Positions 43,092 to 54,649 of a stretch of DNA of 64,000 nt are shown piece after piece; the first letter of the stretch is position 1; every line of letters starts with the position of its first letter. The stretch comes from Zygnema cylindricum (taxonomy: Eukaryota > Streptophyta > Zygnematophyceae > Zygnematales > Zygnemataceae), in NCBI GenBank assembly GCA_037447655.1, contig JBBHKE010001084.1, positions 58,742 through 122,741 on the forward strand. Reading direction: 5' to 3'. A program made the position numbers and the translations under genes. Below the pieces are notes generated by a model. It searched no databases. It was not told where the DNA came from and saw only the letters and a program-made list of their open reading frames with translations.

Positions 43092-43850
43092 TCTGTAGAA
43101 TGAAATTATAAAATTATAGTAGACACTCAGTACGAAGTTATTCCGATCGATATATTTTTATCAAAATCGCGGACCGATATATCGGTGGTTCTCGCGATAA
43201 TTTTCTTATTGATATATCGAAACGATAAATCCATTATGACTAGTAGTGTACTGTATTGTTGTGTATGGGATAATTTTTTATCGCGAGAAATTTGATATTT
43301 GATGCATAAAAATCAAATAATCAATGGGTTGTATATATCGATCCGAGACCAACAAAAGTTATTTTGATATACTTGGTTGGTGGTGGGGGTCCATACAACT
43401 TTCGTACAAAAATATTGTTCATTAAATCGTACGGAAGATCCCCTCTCTCCCCCCATTGGTGGGAGCGGCACCACGAGGGGAGGAGGGGAGGGTTTGTTTA
43501 ATTTTTTTTATTGAAACTTAAAGTTGTTTCGATAAATTGCGATATAAATTTATTGGCATATTAAGTTGTTATGTCGGTATAATATTGTGATGTTAAGCTT
43601 CTTGACATATCTAGGCAGTATATCGACAATCGGGTACTCAAAATTAAGTACATATCAAATATTGTGCAAAGGGCTTTTGATGCACAAGACCAATTACTAA
43701 GTTAAAAAAAGGTACATATAGATTATCGGTATAAGGTTACCAACACAAAACATTCAATTTTGTTACACACAATACAAATATATTCGGTAGGGGGTTCCTG
43801 TACGTCAACTTCCACATTTTCAATCTTAAACTATAACCGTCTCACTCCTT
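43092..43850. other. AT-rich sequence with ATATATCGATA-type repeat fragments
   Basis: Fragments such as CGATATATCGG and ATCGCGATAA resemble the interiors of the hAT-type elements at 60.2 and 62.5 kb. Ends and target duplications cannot be set. Confidence 0.35.
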
Positions 43851-43879
43851 CCATCTGGTTGCTCTCCTTTCTGCTCCTC

Positions 43880-44035
43880 TTTGTCTACCCTCCCTCTCTC
43901 TCGCTCTCTCTTTTTCTCTCTCTCTCTCCCTTTCTCTCCCTCTCTCCCTCACTCCCCCTCCCTCCCCCCTCCCCCCCTCTCTTTGCCCCCCCTCCCTCTT
44001 ATCCTTTCCCTCCCTCCCTCCCTCTCTTCCTCCCC
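43880..44035. repeat. CT-rich low-complexity tract
   Basis: CTCTCT and CCCTCC runs. The frames inside are compositional and not genes. Confidence 0.85.
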
Positions 44036-44621
44036 TGCCTATCGGGAGGGGGAAAGGAAGGAAGGGGAGAGAAAACTGTAAAAAAATTGCGCAGCTGGCT
44101 GAAAAAATCGCTCGAGAACACAACTTATGATTTAGGGTTTTTTTAAGGGTTTTTTAAGGTTTTTTAGGGCAATGGACATTGGAGAATAAATTCCAGTTTT
44201 GGAACTCCTAAGCGTTTGACATTGTCTTTATTGCTACGTATAAGTTTTTCATAAAACATGTCGCAACTTCCTTATCGGTTATTGTTCAAATCATACCTTT
44301 TGATTAAATGCATTGCGACCCCACGTTGGTAAAAAATGATGATTATATGGAGAAGCCATTTAACATTTGCCTTTATGTAAAAGAATATTGCAATTGTGGG
44401 TGCCACACAATATACGAGGGCGCGTTTTAATGAATTACCTTCGCCACAACACGCTGTTTTTTTTCTTGTTGGTGTTAGACGCCGTCATTTTTTAGATTCG
44501 TCCAAGTTGTACTTTCTAATATTTCATTCTCGATACGCCTTATTGGTGTCTTTGTAGTTATTATTATTTTCCATGGATATGAAACATGAATTCCACAATG
44601 TTGTAGATATGCAAAGTACTA

Positions 44622-45604
44622 CACCGTGTATTGCTATTAGTGTTATTAATTTTTTCGCCACTTAAAACATCTGTTATCCGTGCACACCTGTCCGATTTTC
44701 AAATGGAGACGACAATCGGAAGTTGAAAATCTTACCTTTCAAACACAACCGTTAGATCTAGAACACGACATGTGAGTAAGTAGTAAAGATGTTTTAAGAG
44801 ACCAAGGGTAACCTTCCATCAGGCGAAAAGTGGGGTTGTTTACTAGAGAAAGTACCCTTCCGTACTAGGCCGTACTGTTTTTTTCTTTTTTTTTACAAAA
44901 GATGTTTACTAAAAATTCGTTGAGATTCTCCAGACTTCTTGGAGAAAAATACCACCGTCCGATTTTCAATTTTCGACGCGAACGCTTCTTGTTTCCAGTA
45001 CGTAGCTAGTCTCCTCCGACTGTCCTCGGGAGGAGAGTTTGTGATTACTGGACGCGTGTTTTGGTCCACTTGTAAAGTCAGAGTCGATCCACGACAGACG
45101 TGAAGCAATAAACTTACATGTGGCAAATAGAGTGTACCGTCTGACATCAAAGCCAACCTGTTCGACGACAAAAAAACTTGGTTGTAGGACATCCTGTGAC
45201 GTCTCCTTCATAAATGTGCGATACAACGATTCACGTACAAATGGTACATTCTTGGACATTTTTACAAACTTTAATTTTGCAACGGTTTTCGCGGTCGTTG
45301 ATACCACAACAACCCTAAGAACGTTCTGATTGTACATTAGCGTGACGCTACTAGATATTTTAATCGGCGTCTGCCTGTACACATACGCATCGCGATTTTT
45401 TCCTTTTGGAAATGATGATTATTCCCGGGCGGCTCAACAGGTCCTACGTGGTACCAATCGCAATCTAACACCTCATTCACTGGCACGACCTGATGGAAGG
45501 GTGTTACAAATATTACTGCCAGTAAACGTGTTCGTACGATTACTGGGAACGCCTGATGGAAGGTTACCCTAAAAATACATCAACCTTAATAGCGATTCAT
45601 GGTG
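44622..45604. mobile_element. Stowaway-like MITE, copy 4, split by a Harbinger-like insertion
   Basis: The left part CACCGTGTATTGCTATTAGTG (44,622-44,805) and right part CAACCTTAATAGCGATTCATGGTG (45,571-45,604) form one MITE. It is bounded by TA at 44,620 and 45,605. Its centre block AAGATGTTTTAAG is followed directly by the inserted element. Confidence 0.75.
44806..45569. mobile_element. PIF/Harbinger-like element nested in a MITE
   Basis: Terminal inverted repeats GGGTAACCTTCCATCAGGC and its exact complement (19 bp) bound 764 bp. The flanks CAA (left) and TAA (right) fit a mutated TAA duplication. The interior shares the CGTGACGCTACTAGATATT and TGGCACGACCTGATGGAAGG blocks with 38,850-39,083. 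No protein is recognised. Confidence 0.75.
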
Positions 45605-45606
45605 TA

Positions 45607-46735
45607 GTTCTGGTTTTGACATCAATGGTGGTATTTACTCCAAACTTACAATGAAAACGACAAGGTACATCATTTTTGTTTCGACTTCAACTTAACCCTA
45701 AAAAACTTAGGAAAACCTGAAGTAAATTATCGATTCATCGCGATAAAATCATCAGATCGTAATGTCGGCCCATTTATCTAAATATTACGATATTTTTCCC
45801 CTCGATATATCGAAGACACATATCGATTGTTGGCCACCCCAACTGAGGTACATATTGAATACCCGCAAAGGGTCTTCGACACACATCAGTATTGATTACA
45901 CTTCACAGCCGCAGATTACACGGTACCGTACAGCTTCTGGATGACGCTTGCGCAAAAGTATATAGAATAATATATTCACTACTTTGGTAATTCAGTACGT
46001 CGTTTCGTGCCATTTTTGGCAGTTCATCACCTTTTTATCCTTTTTCGTGCATTTTTGCGGTAACTCTCCTCGTTTCCAAACTTCTCCCTAACAATTATCC
46101 TAACCCTAATTGCAGACTATATTTCTCACCCGGAACTCAACGTAGTTACCTCTCTCTGTTTTCCAACCATCTGCCCTCAAATCATTATCCCTAGGGGCAA
46201 TGTCTATTGTAAGGGAGAGCCCTTCGTTAAGCTCGTCGGATGTAATAACGATAACTGAGAATGAAAGTTATCTATCCGTTAGAGCACTTTCGAACATATT
46301 AGACGCAGCCACGTGTATATGTAGCTGTACGATTCGGTAATGATGAAATTTTTAGGAAAAGTGAAAACACAAAAAATAAACGTGAAATTTTTTGTAACAT
46401 GGTCACCTAAATGTTTTGCGTTGTCATCTTCGCTTTCTAAAACAGCACACGTGGCACTTTTATTTTTTTTATTGTTCTTATTTCGTAAGATTTTAAAATT
46501 AGTTTCCTCAAAATTGTACAATCTTTATTGCAAAAATTGCGATTAGTTTCCCCCCTTCGATCGGGCGGTGTGATTTAAACTCCGAAGATTCCGGGACTAG
46601 AAACGACATTTTTTTTTGGACGCCTTCCACGTGGCCAACTGTTGTTCGTACGTTCCGAAAGGAAGGTGTGCCATTCTGCGTGTGACGGCGCTGTCACGCC
46701 TGTCCATGTTACCAAACACCGTTTCTGAACGAGTA
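45607..46735. other. No gene seen
   Basis: Intergenic sequence with short ATATCGATA-type fragments near 45,730-45,830. No supported coding region. Confidence 0.35.
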
Positions 46736-46740
46736 TAACG

Positions 46741-46875
46741 CTGTACGGTAAATTTTGTAAGGTACATTTGTACGGTAAACTTTGTAAGGTACATTTGTAC
46801 GGTACATTTTGTAAGGTACATTTGTAAGGTACATTTGTAAGGTACATTTGTAAGGTACATTTGTACGGTACATTC
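46741..46875. repeat. 13-bp tandem repeat GGTACATTTGTAA
   Basis: About ten imperfect units. Some units begin GGTAAA or end GTAC. The three frames encode repetitive peptides that have no meaning as genes. Confidence 0.9.
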
Positions 46876-47213
46876 CGGTTTGATTTGGTGAAGCTTGTGA
46901 CTTGTGCATCACCAGAAAACGACATTTGTCCCACTCTCCTTCAACTGGGAACCTTGCAAGGGAGGTCGATTTATTTGTTTGGGAGCGAAAGTGTTGGTTT
47001 ATCCGTTGACTTTTTGCGTAAACGAAGGGCTTTCTCCGTTACAATGGACGTTTGCCCTAACCCTAATTGTAAATCTTAATCGGAAACCTTCCATCCTAAA
47101 CCCTGACCGTCAGCCTAACCCTAGCTTTAACATTAGACTACTTTTAATTCCAGCTCTTAACCTTAGGCCAAACTCCAAGAGTAGTCTGAACTATTGCCTC
47201 TTTATCTGTCTTT

Positions 47214-47238
47214 AACCCTAACCCTAACCCTCACCTTC

Positions 47239-47331
<93 letters not shown>

Positions 47332-47333
47332 CC
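47214..47333. repeat. Interstitial telomere-like repeat
   Basis: Tandem CCCTAA and CCCTAAA units are arranged mostly as a 19-bp higher-order unit (two CCCTAA plus one CCCTAAA), repeated about five times. It is preceded by degenerate CCTAACCCT units from about 47,050. The 7-bp form is the standard plant telomere unit. Confidence 0.9.
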
Positions 47334-47339
47334 CTAATT

Positions 47340-47990
47340 TGTAACTAATGTTTTTGTTGTAACGTTATATCAATGTAGCTTTCAACTCAATCGAGAATCT
47401 TTGTCAAACTCTCGCTTCACTCCCGCGCCGTAAGGAACTTCACTTTAGTGAAGTGAATCCGTATTATAATATTTTGTTGTTATTTCATGTTCAGATTTTC
47501 TTACCTTCAGAAGTAAAGTTTTAGTCAATGGTACAATAATGTTTGACAAGATCCATTCTTCTAAAAAACTGTTTTTCCAAACATCAAGGGTTGGGAGTGG
47601 ATTGGTTAAAGTGGATTTTAAAGTGGATCTTAACCTTAATATGATTCCCAAAGGGCATAAAACCAGAGCTATCTATGGCTAAACATGTCTCTTAGAAGTG
47701 AAAAGTCGATGAATAATGCCCTATATAATAATAATAAAAAACCCTAAAAAACATGCTTTTCATGTAGGCCCGACAACCGTCACTCCCAATCCGAATGGAG
47801 CGACAAATCCCTCCACCGGAATTAGTGTTGGAGAATCATAGGATGCAAGAGGAGAGGAGGGAGTATCATGTGAGAGATGATACTATGAGGGAGATTCCTT
47901 CTCCATTCGGGGAGAGCAGTAAAGTGGTGAGACCTAGTTTTGTTAGAAAAGAGTTCCCATGAATTTCTGTCGTCAATTTGTAATTCGCAT
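47340..47990. other. No gene seen
   Basis: AT-rich intergenic sequence without recognisable features. Confidence 0.4.
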
Positions 47991-48004
47991 GTTGAAAGAG
48001 TAAT

Positions 48005-48082
48005 AGGGAGGTGGCGAGGGAGAGGGAGGGGGAGGGGGAGGGGGAAGGACGGGGAGGGGAGGGGGAGAGATAGAGAGAGCGA
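48005..48082. repeat. GA-rich tract
   Basis: Runs of GAGGGG and GGGGA. Low complexity. Confidence 0.85.
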
Positions 48083-48710
48083 AAACGACCTTGTTGGTGT
48101 GACATTTTTTCATAATGTAGTTTTAGAATCAAAAGTTTGTTTCACAGTGACTTTATTTTCATCATGATACTTTGACTTTTTTTTTTACCTTGTTTCTTAC
48201 TTTGTGTTTGACTTTGTTTTTTTATTTGAATTTCAGAAAGCTTACCGATTGGTCGACTGTCTTGACATTCGCTGGCAAGATGAGTTCAATGGAAAAATCA
48301 TTTTTATATTTTTTGGTTTTCTCATTTTTCATGTAAGTAATTTTTTTTGAAGTCGTGACAGTTTTACCATTTTCACTCCATTGTTTTTTCCTAACTTGAC
48401 GCTTTTGAAGAATAAAATGTTGGTCTTTCAATTATTTCTGTATTTTCTCTTTCATTTTATGTCATAGGGCGGGTGAGGAAAGCTTTCCACTTTTATCATT
48501 GAGGTTTTTGTTGTTTATTTTGCTTGCCGAGTTTTCTGCTCTTGACTTCATATCTTTTTGCATTAGGAAATTAGTGGAGGTGGAAAATTTAGGCCAGTTA
48601 GGAAAAAGTTTTTCTATTGGTTTTCCAAGATGGATTGGTAGAAATTAGATGCAAAAAAGTTGGAGATGAAGTTGAAGAAGTAGTCTAATTCTATAGAAGA
48701 TTTGCTCAAC

Positions 48711-48790
48711 ACGGTCAAACACGGTCAAACACGGCCAAACACGGTCAAACACGGTCAAAGATGGTCAAACACGGTTAAATTTGGTCAAAC
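48711..48790. repeat. 10-bp tandem repeat ACGGTCAAAC, eight units
   Basis: Eight consecutive 10-bp units with few substitutions. Confidence 0.92.
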
Positions 48791-48802
48791 AGCCGTTCAC
48801 AG

Positions 48803-49743
48803 CATGGTGGATCTATTTGGGAGTGGAGGATGCTCTCCAAGGAAGTCCTACAGCGCTTTGGCTGCTTATGTTTTTCTTAGTTCATCCGGCATGGTAAGTT
48901 GGTTTATTCCTCAACACTACATTATATGAGAACTTACAAATGGATTTAACTCAGGACTTCATCTCTTATTGATATTATACCTGTTCGAGCCATCAAATAT
49001 TGGATACCTAGCACAAGTAAACTAATTTAAATATTACGGAAATTATTGTGACTTTCACGCATATATGGGGTCCTTTAAAATCCTCTTATCTTGAAATCTC
49101 AGTTTCGCTCTAACATCCATTGACTATAAAATTTTAAAGAATTGTTCCGATAAAACTGCATTGATTTAAGTTATCTCACCAGAATAAAAGTGCTTTTTAT
49201 TTTAATGTGACAGCTGGATTACCTATTGTTGCTTTAGAAGGGCCCTCCTTTCGAAAAATGGCTTTCACATTGTTATCGGATTGCAATCGTTTTTGATCGA
49301 ACATCTCGGTAGAGGGTCTCCAATTGAGACTTTTTGGGGTCCAACTTCGGCCATTTTTCCAGCGAGGGTGGTGGAGACAAGTCATCAGGACTCGGAGGGA
49401 GACACACATGTAAGAAATCTCAAGGCCTCCTTCTTTGTAACTCTTAGAGGATTTGTTGGTCCCATGCAATATGTGCAATTTGGGCATGCTTTCAAGTTTA
49501 GAACTGGAAATTTTAAAGTATGACATTATATGTTGCAGTGACTGTTTGATTCTCGGTGACGAAAACTCCTCCCTCTCTCTCCCTCTTTTGACTTCGAAAT
49601 TTTTGGTTGGGTTGTCGGTTATTCATAACAGATTCGTCGTGAATGCAAAATATCTAATCATAAATTCGGCGGAGAACTCAATTCTTCAGAAATACACTGG
49701 ATTGTCTCCATCATTAATGACTTTTTGGAGGAGCATTCTTTGA
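48803..49743 (+). other. Exon-like segments, possible degenerate gene
   Basis: An open segment starting MVDLFGSGGCSPRKSY ends at a good donor (ATG/GTAAGT at 48,892-48,899). An acceptor GTGACAG lies at 49,208-49,214, followed by a segment readable as GLPIVALEGPSFRKM. A donor CAT/GTAAGA lies near 49,411, after the frame FLIEHLGRGSPIETFWGP. An acceptor TTGCAG precedes 49,538, followed by DCLILGDENSS and an AATAAA near 49,757. Frames do not join without stops under any simple splicing I tried. It is either a pseudogene or chance. I do not recognise a family. Confidence 0.25.
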
Positions 49744-49759
49744 ATAACCGAGTGTAAAT

Positions 49760-50710
49760 AAAATCAAAACCGCGTGCACTTTCCGTGTTCAATAAGTTCA
49801 GTTTTTTGCATCAACACTCAGGCAAGTTCGTTGGTATAGTAAATGGATAGCTTTGTCTTATAATCCTCAATTAACCTCGAGAGTTGTCAAGCATTCCCAT
49901 GTTGTTTTTATCCTAAGGTTGAAGGACTTAGGTTGCTACTTGTGAAAATATTCTCAAGGTTTTAGAGTTACACAGTAAATCTACTTTAGGTGTTTTAGTG
50001 TGTTTCTTCGGGGCAACCTTGAGTTCTTTGTTGCTGGAAATCAAGTCAAATGCTAGTCACTGCAATTTCGAAATATATCATTTTGATGAGCTCATTTTTG
50101 TTTTCAAAATATAGTTTGTTAAGGTTGGCCAAATGATGAAGGCTCGGTTTCATTTTTTTATATGTATATTTTTATCCACATATATATGCTCATGTCTTAT
50201 CTGTTCAAATCACTTCCCATAGTGATGTTTTTGTAATCATAATGGCTTTATATGTTTCCACCCTTACAAATGAAAGAAAATATTGCTGACAGTATTACAA
50301 GTTTAAACGATTTTTCCAACGGTTTTTTGCTTGCGTCTTGTCTCATAATGATAAGGTCGGAGCTGCCTTTTAATATATGGATTTTTGAACCACATATTAT
50401 CGATGTGTTTCTTTCAACATGGGTACAACATGTAACATCAGTTAGTCACAATACATGATTCGTGCCACAAAACCTTGTTAGAAAATGGTTTAAAAAAGTC
50501 AGAATATTCTTTGGCGGATGGGCACACAGTAAATTTATAAGTTTTTGATTATGGAGTATATGACCCCTGATTCAGCTATAGTTGCTGGTGCGATTGAGGT
50601 CTGCAACATAAACATTTGTTGTGTATCGTTTTTGGGTGAGCAATTTTGTATTTTCGTATCGATATTTTATTGTCGATATACATCAATTTGTTATATCGCG
50701 CCGATAGTAG
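49760..50710. other. No gene seen
   Basis: AT-rich intergenic sequence. Confidence 0.4.
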
Positions 50711-50714
50711 GTCA

Positions 50715-50860
50715 TTAGGCCCAAAGGTCGCAAAAGGTTACCCAAAACCGTAACCGACCGTTACCCAATTACCCGCGTCGGATTCGGAACGGATTCGGGT
50801 GCCAAATTTGGGGGGCCGGGCGGGTTCGGGCGGGTGATTCACAGACGAAAAATAAAATCG
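50715..50860. repeat. hAT-type element fragment
   Basis: AAAGGTCGCAAAAGGTTACCC, with CGTAACCGACCGTTA and CGGATTCGGGTGCCAAATTT blocks, matches the left end of 42,485-43,083. The right terminus is missing. Confidence 0.55.
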
Positions 50861-51149
50861 GTTACGATCGATATGGCTGCCAAGCAATGTCTCGATATGT
50901 GGAGCTGCAAAAATACAGCTTTAATGTCTCATCAGTTTTGGACGCTCTCGAGTTCACTTTCGATGTACCGCACACCATTTGGCAAGCTTATAATATTTTA
51001 AATATAATTTCCTTCCTTCGATCGAGCAATGTGATGTAAACTTCGAATGTTTCGAAAACTCTGAAGATAAGCGACATAATTTTTTGGACGACTTCTACGT
51101 GCGCAACTTTTGTTGGTCAAGTTCCTAACAGAGATACGTGTCATTCGTT

Positions 51150-51650
51150 TCAATTATGAGTTCCAAAATAGTTTCAAATTGGTTTTGATAAGCATCGATT
51201 AGTTAGTGTTTGGTTCATTCCATTTCAACTATTTTTTGATTCGTTCTGATTATCGTTTTGATTATTCGTTTTACTTGCCATCTTGTCGTCTTTCCGTTGT
51301 TTTTTCCTCGATTTCTCTTTTTGTTTATTCCCCCGTCATGTGGTTTATCAGTTCTTACAATGCTATTTCCTTTTGTTCCCATGGACTCGGATGGTTTACC
51401 GTCGCGCGTTTTAATAAAGTCGGCCCCCCCTTTTTTTTTTATTCAGTTACAATGGATTACAATCGCTCACAATCAGTCAAGATTAGTTTCAATTAGTGCC
51501 AAATTTTCATTGAAGCTTGTTTCTTGTTTCTACTTTGAAACGGGTTTTCAATTGCAGCGAATTCCCGTACTTTTTCTCTACTCTGTAAAAAGTGTAAAAA
51601 TTTCGCACAAAAAGAAAGCACTTTTTATTTCTAGCCTTATCTCTTTGTTG
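51150..51650. repeat. Direct repeat unit, left copy (interrupted by LINE tail)
   Basis: Homologous to 54,650-55,010 (blocks GTTTGGTTCATTC, CAATCAGTCAAGATTAGTTT, CGGGTTTTCAATTGCAGCGA, GTAAAAAGTGTAAA). The left copy contains an extra about 190 bp that is LINE tail. The 3.4-kb spacing could reflect LTRs of an unknown element or a segmental duplication. Confidence 0.65.
51268..51425 (+). mobile_element. LINE 3' tail fragment
   Basis: Strong match to the 3' end of the LINE at 28,362-28,520. It includes ATGGACTCGGATGGTTTACC and TTTTAATAAAGTCGGCC, followed by C and T runs. It is an extremely 5'-truncated insertion. Confidence 0.75.
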
Positions 51651-53585
51651 CGACTAATCTTTAGTGTATGTAACAAATTTAGAAATATATAGTGTAACAA
51701 TATAATAATATAACAATATAGTGTATTTAACCAAATTGGGCATATATCAGTCGTTACATGAGACAAAAACAAGTACAACAATCTAAATAGGTTTAACAAA
51801 ATTGGGTTTGATTTAATTGCGACAGAAAACCACAAATAGTAGAAAAAATTGATTCTGAAATAATTAAAAAAACAAAAAAACAAACAAACAAGGAAGAGTT
51901 TATTCACTCGTGTTGAACAGACTGGCTAAAAACAAAAAAAAAGCGAATGCAAACAGGAGAAGGGTTTCGAAAGAAAGAAAAAAAACACATATATTCGCCT
52001 AAAGCAACTTGCCCCTGAAAAAAAAAAAAAAAAAAAAACCTTGTAAGGAACCAATTTTTACTGCGAGCCTCAGTTTATCACAAGGGAACTCAAAATCAAC
52101 TGCCTCTGAAAAAGAATATATGTATCTATCAATTTAAAAAAAAAAAAAAAAATCTTATCAATTCAAAGCGAAAAACCCCTATTAATTCTGGAAAAGAAAA
52201 TCCTACCAGCTCTGGAAAAAAACAAACCCTTTAAATTCTGAAAAAAGGGGTCCAATCAGTTCTGAAAACTGAGCTCAATTTTACAAATTGCCCTTTCCTC
52301 TCCGAAACAGTAATTGCAGTAAAAAACATTAAAACTGTTCTTTGCAAACTCTTAAATAAATAAGACAAAAAAACAGCCCACGGAAACTGCAGAGGACATA
52401 AAAAATTGCAAAACCAATAACATGAAAACTACAAAAAGATAGCCCAATTTGGCCACTTTCTACGTATGATAGGAACAATGTGAAAAAACAAAACAATGTG
52501 GACCCATTCTTCTAACCACTCCCAGTTGCAACAATAAATAACCCGACAGAGAAATTAACAAATAAATGAATAAATTAGCGAACACAGATACGCAGAAGAA
52601 ACAGAATTGAGATTTCAAATCGTCAAAAAAACTGTAAAGGTTCAAAGCATTGAATCAACATTCAAAATAGTTAAGAAAAAAAGTTCAAAAACTATTAAGA
52701 TAAAAATTATTGCAGTCACTTTGTCGAAAAAAAGCTGCGAAGATCCAAACCATCGGATTGGAGTCCAAATGTCAATAACCACGATTTTAGAAAAAAACTC
52801 AGGGAAAGTTCAAAAACACTAAAATAGGACAACCTCTCCTTGGCAAGCGGAAAATTCACAGAAGAATGATTAGTTACCTTCATGCAATACATTTTTCTTC
52901 AGAATTCAGCTTTTTACATTACAAAATAACAATTGTGGTGGATTAAAAAATTCGAAAAAATGGAGCAGGTAGTACCAACAAAAATGCCCTAAACTAGAGA
53001 AACTCCCTCCGAGATAACATTATCAAACAACAAATGGATATTTTTCTTGAAAAGAAAAAAAAGGATAGCCTCATTTCCACCATAGTAATCATGCTCAATT
53101 ACTTTTTAAACCTTTCAATTCACCGAAAAAAAGGTGCATAAAATTCAAGATTGATTCAGTTAAAGAAAATGCATAACACAACATCAATTTTGAACCATAT
53201 TATGGCAAAAATAACACTTTTCAAAACCTCAATTCAGTTAGAGAAAAGGTCATGAAAGATCACAAATCCACAACCTCAATTCTGAACCAAATTATCCCTC
53301 AAAGAAACTATAGAACAAAGAAAAAGAAGCACTTATGGCAACGATCGCAGGAAATTTTGGTCAAATTGGCGTTCAAGGGAATTGAAGCTTCTCTCGGATT
53401 AAAAACAGCCAATTTTAAGTAACGAATGGTGGAATTTAGCTTTATGTGGCAATAACAACAGTAATTGAGCGGTTTTCGATTGAATTGCTGATAAATTAGC
53501 TTCAGAAACTGATACTATTTGCCTTCAATCGCAACTCTTGTCCGAGAAAATGACCTGCTCCTCTTGTTGTTGGTCCTTCCTTTTT
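51650..53585. other. AT-rich region without recognisable genes
   Basis: Poly(A) runs (52,020 and 52,136) and many AAAAA stretches. No conserved frame. Confidence 0.4.
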
Positions 53586-53589
53586 TGGG

Positions 53590-54300
53590 GAAACAGAGGT
53601 GTAGATAGAGGAAGAGAACGCAGACAGGAAGACAGAGAGGAAGACAGGGACTAAGACAGAGAGACGCACAGAGGGTCAGACAGAGGAAGACAGGAAGTCA
53701 GAAGGTAGAGAAGAAGATAGAGAGGACGACAGAGCAAAAGGAAGATAGAGAGATAGAGAGGAAGAGAGAGGAACCGACGAGACAAAGGAAGACAAGAGGA
53801 AGGAAGAAAAGAGGATAAAGAGGATAACATCACAGATTAAGACAAAGGAGACAGGAGGAAGACAGAGAGGGAGAGAAGAGAAATACAAAGGGAAGACTGA
53901 GCAGAAGGCTGAGGGAGACGGAAAAACAGAGAGAGAGAGAGAGAGAGATAGATGAAGACAGAAAACAGAGGAAAACAGCGGGAGAGACAGAAAAAGACAG
54001 AGGAAAACAGAAGACAGCAAAACAAAAAGGCAGAGGAAAACAGAAGACGACAGCAAAAAAAAAAGGCAGACAAGAGGACAGAAGATCACAGAGAGGAAGA
54101 CAGAGAGAGAAAGTGGAAGAAAGGAAGGCATAAAGAGAGGTAGAAACTTACAGATAAGGATACAGAGAAAGAGAGAGGGAGAGACAGAGAGGGAGACAGA
54201 TGGAAACCGAGGAACACATAGAGAAACACATAGAGAAACAGAGAGAGGAACACAGAGAGGGAGACAGATGGTGGCAGACCATCAAGGAGAGAGACGCAGA
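53590..54300. repeat. GA-rich degenerate repeat (GACAGAGGAA-like)
   Basis: Long imperfect array of GACAGAG, GAGGAAGACA and AGAGAGA. A similar short array is at 55,010-55,170. Ser/Leu-rich frames on the minus strand are artefacts. Confidence 0.85.
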
Positions 54301-54470
54301 TTAACGGACGACTCCTCCTTTCTGCAGGCCAAAACGTAAAAGGCCAAAAAACCAAACGCAAAAGAAAACACACAAAAAACACACACAAAAGAGACGCAAA
54401 GAAAATCGACAAAACAAATCAACAAAAAAAAGCCTTAAAGAAAGAAAAAAATAGTTTTATTTTCCGTTAC

Positions 54471-54595
54471 CTCGTGTCGTTCTTGGGCGCCCAGGAGGGT
54501 CGCCTGACTGTCCGACATCATAGACTTCCCACAGAGGCCATCGGAAGCTTGTCCTAGCTGCTCCTCCCAGGAATCTTCCTGCTCCTTTCTCTCAC
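54471..54595 (-). other. Candidate internal exon, unknown gene
   Basis: On the minus strand TTTTTGCAG precedes 54,595 and GAG/GTAACG ends it at 54,471. One frame is open across all 125 nt, reading ERKEQEDSWEEQLGQ then ASDGLCGKSMMSDSQ. Normal GC content in AT-rich surroundings supports an exon. No family is recognised. The open frame does not match the phase of the candidate exon at 55,420-55,569. Confidence 0.35.
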
Positions 54596-54649
54596 CTGCA
54601 AAAATAAGAAAATCGTTAAGAATTTTACTTCATTACTCCGTAACTAGCG

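Noticed and set aside
46597-46934. Repetitive peptides such as NVPYKCTLQ
   Set aside because: They are a product of the 13-bp satellite, equally present in several frames.
48711-48790. Possible CRISPR-like array
   Set aside because: The units are contiguous 10-bp repeats without spacers in a eukaryotic context. No CRISPR array occurs in the window.
49197-49526. Minus-strand ORF of 109 codons
   Set aside because: It is antisense to better splice-flanked plus-strand segments and has no recognisable motif.
53651-54412. Ser/Leu-rich minus-strand frames resembling membrane proteins
   Set aside because: They arise from a GA-rich repeat read on the complementary strand.
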